DNA of 64,000 bases from Cephalopachus bancanus (GCA_027257055.1 JAPVLO010000320.1:1860001-1924000); one strand, 5' to 3'. Counted from the first letter of the stretch, positions 23,656 to 35,720 are shown. Numbers and translations are program-made. Notes: generated from the letters alone by a model not told the origin.

Positions 23656-24635
23656 TATTTCTATTTTAGGTTCATTTTTTTTCCTCTTCAGATCCCTCAG
23701 CAAAGAAAAAGTCAGGGATCTTCCTCTCTCCCTATGACCAGAACTAAGATCTAAAAGAGATATGACAATCAGTGAGGTTCCCGGTAACCCAGGCAATCTG
23801 GTTCCCACCCTTTTTAGATGTTCTTTGGAAACATAACTGTTTAGAAACCGTACTGTTGGAAAGAAAAAAAAATACTTGGTAGTCCCGTATCTGGGAGATA
23901 AGGAAGAAGGACACTTCTGTCACTGATGAATTTCTACATCTGGACACTTCTCGAGGGAGAGAAAGCCTGGCTATTTGGAGATGGAAACTTTGGTACCTCG
24001 AATCAGCAGGCCTAGATCGAACCCACCTTCTTCTCTGTCCATCCAAGCACTCTTGGTCCAGACTTTTGTGGAACCTCAGATCTGCCTCCTATGTAAGAGG
24101 AGTTAGTACCAATCCCTCTGTAAAGTCTTTTTCAGTTTGTATGGGACCAGTCCTAGCCCTCCATCGCCCTCCTGAATATACAGAAAAGAAGAAGAATTAT
24201 TTTAAAATTAGGCCGCTTCTTACTTGAATACTAATACGGCTTATAACCACTTCTAGAAGTCAGGCTGGACAAACTAATACATAAGGACTCATATAAGTGC
24301 ATTTCGGTAAAATCACTTGAGAAATACATTGGCAATCTTTTTAGGCTTCTAACATGGCAAATTAGAGGTATGTATTCTAATTATGTCTTCATCCTTTTGG
24401 CAAACAAGTGTATGGATCAAGACACTCGGCGATGGTGAACACGGTGCTTGGCTTTCACTTCTTCATGCCTGAATGAAGTCTTCAAGTCAGGCCCAAACCA
24501 GCAGGGCTGCAGGCAGTATCAGCAGCGTGCGTGGATCTCAGCAGTCAGGCCTCAGAACTCAACAGGAAGATGTCATGAACAGGCTGGAAACGGCAAGCCT
24601 CAGAGTCTGAAGGAGGCAGGTGTTAGGAGGCGGGC

Positions 24636-24693
24636 TCAGCGACCTCTGGGTGGAACGGGCGGAGGAGGATGGGTGGTCTCCCTTGTTGGAGGC
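24636..24693 (-). CDS. PIK3AP1: PIK3AP1 last coding exon with stop
   Basis: After a tttcag acceptor the exon starts with the G that completes Arg, then reads PPTRETTHPPPPVPPRGR and TGA (24,638-24,636). This is the PIK3AP1 C-terminus, with one Thr for Phe compared with human. The polyproline run followed by PPRGR is a plausible SH3 or WW ligand. The exon continues as 3' UTR to lower coordinates, but its polyadenylation site is not certain. Confidence 0.95.
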
Positions 24694-24837
24694 CTGAAAT
24701 GAAAGATAAAGCAATTCTACTGAAAAGTCGATGGACAGTCCCTGGTATACTGTGCAGAGGACACAGTCCTCATTGAATGAGATGGATATAAGCACACACG
24801 AACGTCTGAGTGACGTGCATGCCAGCTATGGTCACAA

Positions 24838-25265
24838 TTCAGGTTGCACATTAGATTGTCAGGGCAGCTTTTATTTTTTATTTTATTTTATTTTTTGAGT
24901 TGGAGGCTCACTCTGTTGCCCAGGCTGGAGTGCAGTGGCAGGCTCACGGCCACCGCAGCCTCCACCTGCTGGGCTCAGGTGATCCTTTCACCTCAGCCTT
25001 CCAAGTAGCTGGAACTACAGGCGTGTGCCACCATGCCCTGCTAATTTTTCTTGATTTATTGTAGAGACGAGGTCTTGCCAAGTTGCCCAGGTGGGTCTCG
25101 AACCCATGGGCTCAGGCAATCCTCTCACCTCGGCCTCCCTAAGTGCTGAGATGATAGGCGTGCCACCACGCCTGGTCCAGGGAAGCTTTTAAAAATGGCA
25201 AGTCCCAGGCTCCGACCCAGATCCACTCTGTTATAACCTCTAGAGGCCAGGGCTCAAGCGTCAAC
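24838..25265 (+). mobile_element. MER5A-like hAT element split by an Alu
   Basis: ttgcacattagattgtcagg before the Alu and aagcttttaaaaatggcaag after it together match the MER5A type. The rest, 25,180-25,265, continues the element. Confidence 0.65.
24874..25176 (-). repeat. Alu inserted in the MER5A-like element
   Basis: Flanked by cagggcagcttttat on the left and cagggaagctttta on the right, an almost perfect target-site duplication. The T tract is a ttttattttatttta type. Confidence 0.9.
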
Positions 25266-27529
25266 ATTTTCACAGTGCCCTCCCCCAGCCAGCTGTATTA
25301 ACCATGCCTTGCTTTTCTGATGTTTTGCCCTCTTGGGGTCTTGCTTATGGAGGGCTGGGGTGGGAAACCTGGGAGCCACAGCATGGCTATTTAAATCCAC
25401 CTCACAGAGACTGGCATCCTTTCTGGGCCACATGCACTGCCCAGGGAAGGAAGACTGGCTAGGCCGGGTTTTGCTGTCTCTCTCTCCTAGAGAGACCGCC
25501 CTGCTGGTAAGCCTGTTCCTAGAGACAGCGGACAAGCCATCTGCCTGTGAGCACCAGCATGCCTCTCAGAGGCAAACCTGTCAAACTAGATTCGTGCCCC
25601 AACCACTGCCTTTCTGGGGGTCTCACACTCAGAGCCACTACCCACCCGCCCTTATCACCCCAGGGCCAGGTACCCGCTGACTAGGGATGGCCCCTGTGCC
25701 CCAGAGCCAATGAAATTACCCAAAGTAGCCAATCCCAAGCCTGCTCCCCTCTGCCTCGCCTGTTTCTTTCCATGGAAATCACAGTAAAAGTTTTGGCAAT
25801 GTTTTCCCCTCTCTCCTCTGTCTCCTGGCTGGCCCTAGGCGCTTCCCCGTGTGCCCCCATGCCCCCTTCCTGGGATCTGTGCATATGACAAACTCTTCAC
25901 TGGCAGTTGGCTCCTGATCCATTGACCTGGCCCTACCTAAGTGAGAATCAACCCCACCTTCGAACACACCAGCGATTCTAGTGGCAGCTATGCGGAGACC
26001 CCGCTGGAGGGAGGTCTGTGGAGAGAAAAGCCGAGAATTTCCCAAGGCTGCTCCTAACGACCTCCTCAGGGATCCCTCAGTGTTATCCTGCCTTCACCTT
26101 CCTAGAAACTTCCATGTTATTCTGGGTGGTTTGGGACCGTCCTGAATGACACTCCAGGTGGACTAGGGTGAGTCTGTTTACAGATCGGTTCGACGATTAC
26201 AGATGGCGTTTCCACCTGTGAGCTGTAAAGCCAATATTTAATTCTCTTGGAAACAAGCCAGTAAGTCAAGAAAGAGCTTTGTCAGCTGCCAGGGAAGGCG
26301 CTACCGGAGCTGCAGACAAGAGGGCTGAATGAAACGGGGAGTACATATTTACCGACTGTCTCTCGAATGCAAGTTTTGTGGAGGTCAAGGAAATGACAGC
26401 AGAGTTGGGGGAAGAGGGACTGTCTCCGGAGCAAGAGAGGGAGGCAGAAGTTGAGAAGAGTAAGCACAGGCAACCCAGGAGGCTGGCCTGGGCCCGGGAG
26501 GAGGCGGCTGTGTGTGATCGTCCCTGAGAGGCCGAGCTTCATTCAACGCGACAGATGGGCCATCTCCTCCCTCAGCCGACCTGGTGGGCTCATGGGAGAC
26601 AGCGGAAGGACAGTCGGGTGAGGTCCATGCTACCCGTGCACACCTGACTTCCTGCCCGCCTCCTTTCTCTCCACAAGAATTTACTGACGATGCACCCACT
26701 CCTGGGTACGGGTACAACAGCGAGTAAAGCGGGCACGGGCTGGGCGCTCCAGAGGCTGCAAGTGTGTGGATGGACACACGACAGGACAGTCAGTAACTGT
26801 CCTGAAGGTCTGAACAGGGAAAGTTCAGAACCCACGGGAACACAGAGCAGAGACACGTCTGCTCACACCTTGCGCGCAAGCTCAACTCCTCCGAATCTGT
26901 GTTCTCATCCGCCATGCAGGGGAATGACACCCACGGTGGGACACCGTGTGCGGCTTGGAGATGCCAGCGGGAAAGAGGGTGGCAGGGTTTCTGGCTCGGA
27001 GGGGGCGCCCGAGACGCACAGCTAATCACGATCTTGTGTGATGAAAGGCCAAGTCCAAGGTCTGTTCCCTCCGCAGGCCCCACGTGCCTGGCGTTCCATC
27101 TTCCCAGGCCAAGACACCCAAGGCTCCCGCCCGGACCCTCCTCTTTCTGCGGTGGGCCAGGCGAGCCCACAAGCAGACCATCCCTGGCTTCCTCCTGATG
27201 AGCCACTCCGGCTGAAGCGCAGAAACCCCATCTCAGGGAAACGGATTTGTGGTTATAGACCTGTCAGAACTGGGGTGGTCAAGGTATTCAGTCAGACTCA
27301 AGGGTGGCTATGGAGGGATGGCGTCTCCAGGACCCTGGGAGGCAGGAGCCGGAGGGGCGGGGGTGTTTAGGAGGGTATGGACAGAGAAGAGTTGCCACTT
27401 CCCAGCTCGGAGAGTGGGCATGGGGACGCCCAGGGCAGCCACCCCTCCGGTCTGTCATCAGGTCGCCTGTCAAAGCCATTCAGGAGAGAGGCCCATTTTA
27501 TTTTCTCCCCAAAGATCTCCTGGTTTTAT

Positions 27530-27826
27530 TTTTTTTATTATTATTATTATTTTTGAGTTGGAGTCTCACTCTGTCGCCCAGACTGGAGTGCAGTGGCCGC
27601 TTCCGGCCACCACAGCCTCGACCTGCTGGGCTCCGGCGATCCTTCCGCCTCAGCCTTCCAAGTAGCCGGAATTACAGACATGCGCTACCACCCTGGCTGA
27701 TTTTTTTAAATTTATTGTAGAGATGAGGTCTCGCCAAGTTGCCCAGGCGAGTCTCGAACCCACGGGCTCAGGCAATTCACTCACCTCAGTCTCCCAAAGG
27801 CACGGGATTACAGGCTAAGCCACCAA
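27530..27826 (-). repeat. Alu (composite member 1)
   Basis: Has a ttattattattatt tail and lacks the last bases of its 5' end (stops at agccacc). Confidence 0.92.
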
Positions 27827-27835
27827 TTTTTTAAC

Positions 27836-28126
27836 TTTTTTTTTTTTTAGTTGGAGTCTCACTCTGTCGCCCAGACTGGAGTGCAGTGGCCGCTCCTGAC
27901 CACTGCAACCTCGACCTGCTGGGTTCTGGCGATCCTTCCACCTCAGCCTTCCAAGTAGCTGGAACTACAGGCACGCACTACCACGCCTGGCTAGTTTTTT
28001 GATTTATCGTAGAGACGAGGTCTCACCAAGTTGCCCAGGGGGGTCTCGAACCCGCAGGCTCAGGCAATCCACTCACCTCAGCCTCCCAAAGCGCGGGATT
28101 ACAGGCTGAGCCACCGAGCCCGGCTA
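27836..28126 (-). repeat. Alu (composite member 2)
   Basis: Complete reversed dimer ending gagccaccgagcccggct. Confidence 0.92.
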
Positions 28127-28216
28127 GCAGCAGCTCTTTTAAACCCCTTTTCTTCATTCAGGGTAAGCACAGACTTTGGGTTTCTGACTTCAAAGAGCTG
28201 GGTTCAAATTTCTATT

Positions 28217-28504
28217 TTTATTTTTTTGAGTTGGAGTCTCACTCTGTTGCCCAGACTGGAGTGCAGTGGCCGCTCCCGGTCACCGCAGCCTCGACCTGCT
28301 GGGCTCCGGCGATCCTTCTGCCTCAGCCTTCCAAGTAGCTGGAACTACAGGCTCATGCTATCATACCCGGCTAATTTTTGATTTGTTGTAGAGACAAGGT
28401 CTCACCAAGTTGCCCAGGTGGGTCTCGAACCCGCAGGCCCAAGCAATCCACTCACCTCAGCCTCTGAAGGCGCGGGATTACAGGCTGAGCCACCAAACCC
28501 GACT
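28217..28504 (-). repeat. Alu (composite member 3)
   Basis: Complete reversed dimer; its 5' end abuts the right copy of the 16-bp direct repeat. Confidence 0.92.
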
Positions 28505-28994
28505 GATCTCCTGGTTTTATAATGAAATTTGCATACACACCTACCAAACAACAGTAGACTTACACACCCTTTTTCCACACCTAAGCACCTAAGCCCCACG
28601 CCTACCAGTTACAGACTTCTTGGCAAGCACTGTTTCTTTAGCAAAAAGTGTTTTCCGCCTTTTCTCTCCCATCTCTATCTCCACACGTCTCTCGGCTCCC
28701 CAAATAATTCATCCGCCATGTCTTTTCACACGTTTAAGCACATCCCAGTTTCTGCCCGTTAGTTTCTGGAACCCGTTCTCCCCTGGGTGTTCTCTTTTTT
28801 CAGGTAACAAAATTCCCCAAAATCTTTGTAGCTTGTTTCAAGCTTGGCAACTCTCTTATCTTGGGATGATTAGACAACTGTCTCCAAAGTCCTCAACCTT
28901 GGAGAGGAAAAGGTCTTGGCTCCTGAACCTCGTCGTCTGACACCTAGAGTTTCCTGACAGGGTCTGGGAGTCAGCAGTATCCAGGTTTGCCACA

Positions 28995-29145
28995 CACAGC
29001 AGGTCTCAAGTTTCCACATCTGCAAAATGGGTTGATACTAAATTCTGACCTCTCAGGGTTGTGGAGAGACTTGAACAAGATAATGCATTTAGTGTGTTTA
29101 ACATAATGCCTGCCACCTTGTGAGCACTCAATAAATGATAGCATA
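28995..29145 (+). repeat. MIR
   Basis: tccacatctgcaaaatgggt, agggttgtggagagacttga and gagcactcaataaatgat. Confidence 0.7.
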
Positions 29146-29809
29146 TGTTACCATAACCACGCTTGGTCAGATCCTCGCTCCAATCACCATCGGTATAATA
29201 ATTTTCAAGCAACAGCGCATAATGCAGAGTAGGGGATTGGATTAGATCATCATGAAGGCTCCTTCTGGGACAGACATTCTAATTCAGGCCCTCTAGTCTA
29301 CACCAGGGAGACATGGCCAGTGAGTGTGGTGCAGCTGGGACTGGGGTCTGTTTGGGTCGCGAGTGCCAGACACAGACATTGAACTGGAAAGAGCCTAAGC
29401 ACAGATCAACCTCTCTTTCCAGAAAACCAGAAGAAAGGCTTCCTTGTTGCACTCTCTCAACCAATTTCTCTGATGAGCTCCATCGAAGTTAAATGTTTCA
29501 AAATGCAAAAGAAACCCCTGGACGAAGAAAAGCCGCCTGCTTTCTGATCCTCCTGGACCCCCCACATGCACAAGCCTGGGCTTTTCTTCCCAAGGGCTCC
29601 TTTCTGCATGGACAGACACACAAGCTCACTGGGACGGCTTTTTCTGCTACTCCACAAACCATAACAAAGGTGCCTACCCGAGGCCCACGTACCATATAAA
29701 CAAAGACGAACATCAGAGCCCAGTAAGTCAGTCGCACTCCTGAGTCTCACGCCCATCTCTAAATCAGCACGTGTCTGTTCCTCTCCTGAATCAAAAAATC
29801 ACTTCTATT

Positions 29810-29985
29810 GCTAAGCTCTTACTACAGGCCAAGAACTCGATCTCGTGACTCTGTGAAGACAGAGTCTCCCCATTTTATAGACAAGGAAATTGAGGCCCAT
29901 GAAAGGTAAATAATTCACGCAAGTTTGCAGTGACTGCCAGAGACGTGACTCCAGGGACATTACACCAGGCTCCCAACCACCAGAT
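29810..29985 (-). repeat. MIR
   Basis: ccccattttatagacaagga then aattgaggcccatgaaaggt. Confidence 0.65.
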
Positions 29986-30206
29986 AAAGGCTCATCTCAC
30001 CCACATGTTCGTGTCCAATCCCTCTTATTGCCTGTTCCCCAAAGGCGCTATCCCCACAGGACAGCCAAGGGGATAGTTACTAGGAAGCCGAGTTCTAGCC
30101 AATCTGATCAAAAGTATCCAATGGGTTGACATTGATCAATGCATTTCCTGTATGCAATATTGCATCTGCTATCCAAAGTATTTGTGTCACTTAAACGAAA
30201 GAAGCA

Positions 30207-30491
30207 GCCGGACTCGGTGGCTCAGCCTGTAATCCCACGCTTTGGGAGGCCGAGGTGAGTGGTTTGACTGAGCCCGCAGGTTCGAGACCCTCCTGGGCAA
30301 CTTGACGAGACCTCATCTCTACAATAAATCAAATAATTAGCTGGGTGTGGTAGCGCGCGCCTGTAGTTCCAGCTACTTGGAAGGCTAAGGCAGAAAGATC
30401 ACCGGAGCCCAGCAGGTCAAGGCTGTGGTGGCCGGGAGTGGCCACTGCACTCAGTCTGGGTGACAGAGTGAGACTCCAACTCAAAAAACAA
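30207..30491 (+). repeat. Alu, window-specific young type
   Basis: Perfect 14-bp duplication aaacgaaagaagca at 30,193-30,206 and 30,492-30,505. Confidence 0.95.
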
Positions 30492-30625
30492 AAACGAAAG
30501 AAGCATCCACACTGAATGTGGTCAGCGTGAGACTCATTATGAGGCCATCTTAGATGTTCCCAAACCCTACTCTCCCCTGAAATCCAGAGAAAGGGGAAAA
30601 CGTTTCACATCAGCATCAACTTTAC

Positions 30626-30744
30626 CTCTGCGAGGCGGCTCTCGGCGGCACCCGAGGCGGCCTCTCCAGGGACGCGGTGGGGGTTCCGTCCACTTGAGGT
30701 GGGGCTGGACTGCGACTTCTGGTGACCTCGGAGACTTCATTATC
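30626..30744 (-). CDS. PIK3AP1: PIK3AP1 penultimate exon, start of the proline-rich tail
   Basis: This 119-nt exon gives DNEVSEVTRSRSPAPPQVDG, then TPTASLERPPRVPPRAASQ plus AG of an Arg codon. The acceptor is ctgtag at 30,750-30,745 and the donor GTAAAG at 30,625-30,620. RPPRVPPR resembles an SH3 ligand. In the human protein, as I recall it, Gly replaces the Ala of SPAP and Met the Ala of PTAS. Confidence 0.96.
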
Positions 30745-31374
30745 CTACAGCAAGGAAGAAGAGAAAGAAAGGTGAAAATTACAGTCAGCAACCAACACGG
30801 CCGGACACCCATCTCCCAAAGCCCCTCAGCCCTCCTGAGGCTTTGGCTGAAGCTTGCTCACAGACTGGCCATCAACCTAAAGCCACTGAGGAAGACAATT
30901 GCCATTAACTATTAGCATTAATGTAGCGTCATGGCTACTCAAGGTGTGAGCTGGCCGTCAACCCCAGCATCACTTGGGGCCTGGTAGAAATGCCCGCCCG
31001 AGGGCCCTTCTCCTGCTTGTCCCGGCCACCGGCCCCTGGATCAGGGTAGACAGGTGACTCAAATGAGGCCACCCCAGAAGGGGCCTTAACCTGAAACTGA
31101 CTCTGGTCCGAGGCCTCGTGGCTCTCGGGAGACTGTGCCGTGACACACGCGGAGAGGCAGGAAAGGGCAGTGTGTATGGAAGGAGAAAGAAGATATGCAC
31201 AGAGCAGAGGGGACCAGGGAGCTTTTGGCCCTGGGACACACGAAAGTGACCGTGGCTCCCTTGGGCAAGTCTCACCACTCCTAGTCCAAGCCCAGAGTGT
31301 GATCCCTGTCCCAGATCCCCTGAGATGCACCCAGCTCTTTCCACAAGTGCTTCTTTTGGCTTAAAAGTAGTCTG

Positions 31375-31440
31375 AAAGTATTTCTGTCTGTCCGCCTCCC
31401 TCCCTGTCTCCCCCCCTTCCCTTCTTTTCTTTCTTTCTAT
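31375..31440 (+). repeat. Pyrimidine-rich low-complexity tract
   Basis: About 65 bases almost entirely C and T, with tctgtctg, ccctcc and ttctttctttc units. Confidence 0.85.
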
Positions 31441-31481
31441 TCACTGAGACAAAATTCATATCACAGAATTCGTCGTTTTAG

Positions 31482-31791
<310 letters not shown>

Positions 31792-31987
31792 TTTCAAGTG
31801 AGTGCTTCTTTGGCATTGAGTATGTTCATACTGTTTTGCCACCAGCGTCCCAAAAGGAGACCTGGTCCGCATTAAAGGAGTCTCTTCCCATCCCCCTCCC
31901 TCCCTCCAGCTCCTGGCGACTCCCAGTCTGAATGCTGTCACCAGGGATTTGCCCATTCTGGGCATTTCAGATGGATGGTGATTTTCC

Positions 31988-32342
<355 letters not shown>

Positions 32343-32392
32343 TGAAAGACCCCTAGGATAAGACAGGTGAGGGTGGTGTCCCCGGCTCTCAC

Positions 32393-32463
32393 CTCGTTGT
32401 CCCCCTCCATGCCACTGCTCACGCTGAGAAGGCTCCGGGTACTGGACCGGTTACTTGTGCTGC
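32393..32463 (-). CDS. PIK3AP1: PIK3AP1 serine-rich exon
   Basis: This 71-nt exon begins GC, completing Ser. It reads STSNRSSTRSLLSVSSGMEG and ends DNE in phase 0, with the donor GTGAGA at 32,392-32,387. The acceptor is ccttag. The last three residues, DNE, are repeated as the first three of the following exon, giving the DNEDNEV found in human. Confidence 0.96.
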
Positions 32464-32815
32464 CTAAGGGGAGAGACAAAAATGAGCCGGAATGAGGATT
32501 TTCCCAGGCTAAAATACAACAGAGAACCGTAGCACGCACTTGCTTTTACTCAAAGAAACAGGACCTAAGCTGTGAATATGAGGCTCTCCAAGTGTGGCCA
32601 TCCCCTACATGTCATTAGAGTGCGGTTTTCTTTCAGCATAAGATGAAGTGGTTTGGCTTTGCCGCCACCATTTCCTGAGGGCTCATGTCATACTGAGTGC
32701 TTCAAAACGTGATTGAAAATCCAGTTTGGTATCAGTGCTCTGACTTGATGAACAAGGAAGCAGAGGGGCTCCCGTCTTGCTTGTTCAGTGCTATGTCTAA
32801 AATCCGCCAGCTTGG

Positions 32816-33119
32816 GCCGGGCGCAGTGGCTCAAGCCTATAATCCCAGCACTTTGGGAGGCCGATGTAAGAGAATTGCCTGAGCTCATGGGTTCGAGACC
32901 AGCCCGGGCAACTTGGCGAGACCTCGTCTCTACAATAAATCAAAAAATTAGCTGGGTGTGGTGGCACATGCCTGTAGTTCCAGCTACTTGGAAGGCTGAG
33001 GTGGAAGGATCGCCTGAATCCAGCAGGTTGAGGCTACAGTGGCCGGGAGCATGCCACTGCCCTCCAGCTTGGGTGATAGAGTGAGACTTCTGCTCACAAA
33101 AATTAAAATAAAATAAAAT
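32816..33119 (+). repeat. Alu
   Basis: ggccgggcgcagtggctca head and an A-rich tail with aaaataaaataaaat; imperfect duplication aaatccgccagctt / aaatcggcaagctg. Confidence 0.92.
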
Positions 33120-33329
33120 CGGCAAGCTGATTTTGTTGCTGCAGATTTTTAACATATTTAGAATGACAGCAAGCGTGTACAAGTATCACACGTGCAGACA
33201 CACCCCCAATGAGGGGTCAGACACTTTGACACAAGACAAAATGCAAAGCATATGTGGAAAAGGATAACTTATGCTCTGAGTCAGAATTGTCACCGTGTGA
33301 GTTTAGGCACTCAAGACATTTGAGTTGGG

Positions 33330-33520
33330 ATTTGTAAGAATAGCACTATCCAATAGAACGTTCTGGAAGTGTTCTAGTGTGTGGTATGCAATATGGTAGC
33401 TACTGGGAAATATAGCCACCGCAATCAAGGAAATGAATTTTAAATTGTATTTCATTTTAATTAAGCTTAATTAGCTGCATGTGGCCCGCGGCTACCTTTA
33501 CTGGGAAGCATAGCATTAGA
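33330..33520 (+). mobile_element. hAT-type MER remnant
   Basis: ctatccaatagaacgttctg, caatatggtagctact and gctgcatgtggcccgcggct are typical of a common non-autonomous hAT (Charlie) family. Exact subfamily not assigned. Confidence 0.6.
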
Positions 33521-33596
33521 ACAAGTCCAGGGACACCATGGCCTAGCATTGGAGAAGGAAGAGTAACAGCTAACCAACTAACACAGAAATTTTAAT

Positions 33597-33888
33597 TTTT
33601 TTTTTTTGAGGTGGAGTCTTACTCTATCGCCCAGGCTGGGGGGTAGTGGCATGCTCCCGGTCACTGCAGCCTCGACCTGCTGGGCTCAGGCGATCCTTCC
33701 GCCTCAGCCTTCCAAGGAGCTGGAACTACAGACATGTACCACCACGCCCAGCAAATTTTTTGATTTATTGTAGAGATGAGATCTAACCAAGTTGCCCAGG
33801 CTGGTCTTGAACCAGCAGGCTCAGGCAATCCCCTCACCTCAGCCTCCCAAAGTGCTGGGATTACAGGCTTGAACCACCGCACCCAGCC
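33597..33888 (-). repeat. Alu
   Basis: Complete reversed dimer ending aaccaccgcacccagcc. Confidence 0.92.
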
Positions 33889-34110
33889 AAGATTTTTAAC
33901 TTTAGTTTACCAGTATTGCCACTAACAGTATTGCCAGATCATAGGTTTACAGAATTTCCACTTCATATAACTCTTAATCATATTAGTTTACAGGCAGTAA
34001 GAAAATAGTTTTGACTTCATTCTGGTATCAACTTTGACCTAATTAATTGAGATGCTAGCTTGAATGGAGCAGGTAAAGATGATAACGTTAGATTATTTCT
34101 TGGAGTCAGA

Positions 34111-34415
34111 TTTTTTTTTTTTGAGTTAGAGTCTCACTCTGTCACCCAGACTGGAGTGCAGTGGCCGCTCCCGGCCACCGCAGCCTCAACCTGCTGGTCT
34201 CCGGCGATCCTTCCGCCTCCGCCTTCCAAGTAGCTGGAACTACAGGCGCACGCTACCACGCCCGGCTCATTTTCTGATTTACTGTAGAGATGAGGTCTCA
34301 CCAAGTTGCCCAGGCGGGTCTCGAACACGCGGGTCTCAAACACGCGGGCTCAGGCAATCCACTCACCTCAGCCTCCCAAGGCGCAGGATTACAGGCTGAG
34401 TCACCAAGCCCGGCT
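34111..34415 (-). repeat. Alu with a 15-bp internal tandem duplication
   Basis: Flanked by ggagtcagattttt at about 34,102-34,115 and 34,416-34,429. In the left arm gggtctcgaacacgc (34,316-34,330) is repeated as gggtctcaaacacgc (34,331-34,345). Confidence 0.93.
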
Positions 34416-35584
34416 GGAGTCAGATTTTTAAATATAAAATAATGTGTCAAAATATTTCTATAAACCAGGCAGGTCAGAGTTTGTTTAAGGAACACGCGAC
34501 CCTGTCCCTTTCCATCCAGTCACCCACACTTGTCCAGAATGGCCCCCCTCTTCCCCCTGCCTGCTCGTATGCACAGACCTCAAGCCTCCTCAGTCCCCAA
34601 TGCTCAGGACAAATGTTTCCGAAATCTCTCCAGACGACCCCAGCTACAAGCAGCCCCTCGGCCCCCTGGTCCATGTCCCTCTGTGGCTAAACCTCCCATG
34701 CCACAGTCTTCTGGTTGTCACATTCTGCCACGATGATCACACTCGTTGGGAAGTTATCCACCGGCGTGAAGTAAAACACTGTCACAGCACTGGCTCCGTG
34801 ATGCTGGAAATTCACACCCGTCTGCTCCCACTGTCCCTTCCCTGGGCGTTTCCGAATCTTTTAACCCCAATGTTTGGCTCTGCACCGGGGCTCCCCGTCA
34901 ACTGCCCTGGCCCTTCCCCTCTCCAGGCTGACAACCTCCTGGCCCACCTCCCCCTCTGGGCACCACGTCTCTGGCTCCAGCCCCATCATCTTCGTGCTTG
35001 GCAGGAGGAGGGCAGTGCCCACACCTTGCCAGGCTTCTGTCATCAGGAAGGAGGGACCAGACGATCAGCTGACACACTGCTCCTGTGGTAGCGTCCCCCA
35101 GGACGAGTTCCCCAGAGAGAAGCCCTGGTTCTCTCCACATAGTTGTGTCTCTAGTATGCAGGGTAGTTCGGCTGCACACAGTGCTGTCCTCGGTGTTTGG
35201 TGAATGAATGAGTGAGGGCAAAAAAGACCACATACGAATATAATATGATCCTTACAAAACAGGCCAGACAACCTAGGATCAGGCCGACAGGCTTTCTGTT
35301 ATGAAACTTTTGTTCTCTCAAACATAATATTAATAACACCTGGGCTTAAATTTTTAGTGAGAGCCAGATTTAACCTTCAACTGTTTCTCTGTGGTTCCCA
35401 AGAGATGACAGCTGCACCGTAACAAAAACAGTGCTGTTTTTAGGGTGTGACTCCCGAGTTAAGGGGCAGTTGGTGGCCCGGAGCTGGGCCATCTTCAAGT
35501 TCCCTCACTGCCCTAGGAACTTTCTATTTGGAAAGTAGCACGTCCCCACGGTGAAGGGCACAGAAAAGATCTTGCTATGAATTC

Positions 35585-35720
35585 CAGAGATTGGGGAAAG
35601 TCGCCTCCTCTCTCTGTCTCTATTTCCTTATCGAGAAACTCACAGTATTGTTGTACAGGATGAATTAAGTCATAGGGAGACAAATCTGGCACAGAGCCCG
35701 CAAGAGTGAGCATTTAATTA
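35585..35720 (+). repeat. MIR, diverged
   Basis: ctatttccttatcgagaaac then gttgtacaggatgaattaag. Confidence 0.5.

Larger units (their letters stand above)
16230..24635. other. Interval between the TM9SF3 promoter and the PIK3AP1 stop codon
   Basis: About 8.4 kb separates the two genes. It contains six Alu insertions (one nested inside another), an L1 3' end, LINE-2 and MIR remnants, an LTR-like element at about 22.9-23.2 kb and a near-complete Tigger/MER2 element. The right part must include the PIK3AP1 3' UTR. I saw no AATAAA on the minus strand between the stop and the Alu at 21.66-21.95 kb; the first near-consensus signal is ATTAAA at 21,970-21,965. No further gene was recognised. Confidence 0.7.
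27514..28520 (-). repeat. Composite of three Alus plus about 90 bp unique DNA within one 16-bp duplication
   Basis: gatctcctggttttat occurs perfectly at 27,514-27,529 and 28,505-28,520. Between them lie three Alus in the same orientation (27,530-27,826; 27,836-28,126; 28,217-28,504) and a unique spacer at 28,127-28,216. The inner Alus show no clear duplications of their own. Confidence 0.85.
24694..30625 (-). other. PIK3AP1: PIK3AP1 last intron
   Basis: This 5.9-kb intron holds a split MER5A-like element with an Alu inside, a GC-rich non-repetitive stretch at about 25.3-27.5 kb without a recognisable gene, a three-Alu composite at 27.5-28.5 kb, two MIRs and one Alu at 30.2 kb. Confidence 0.85.

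Noticed and set aside
34600..35091. 163-codon plus-strand frame
   Set aside because: Antisense to PIK3AP1, in an intron, no recognisable domain, overlapped by other frames; most likely chance.
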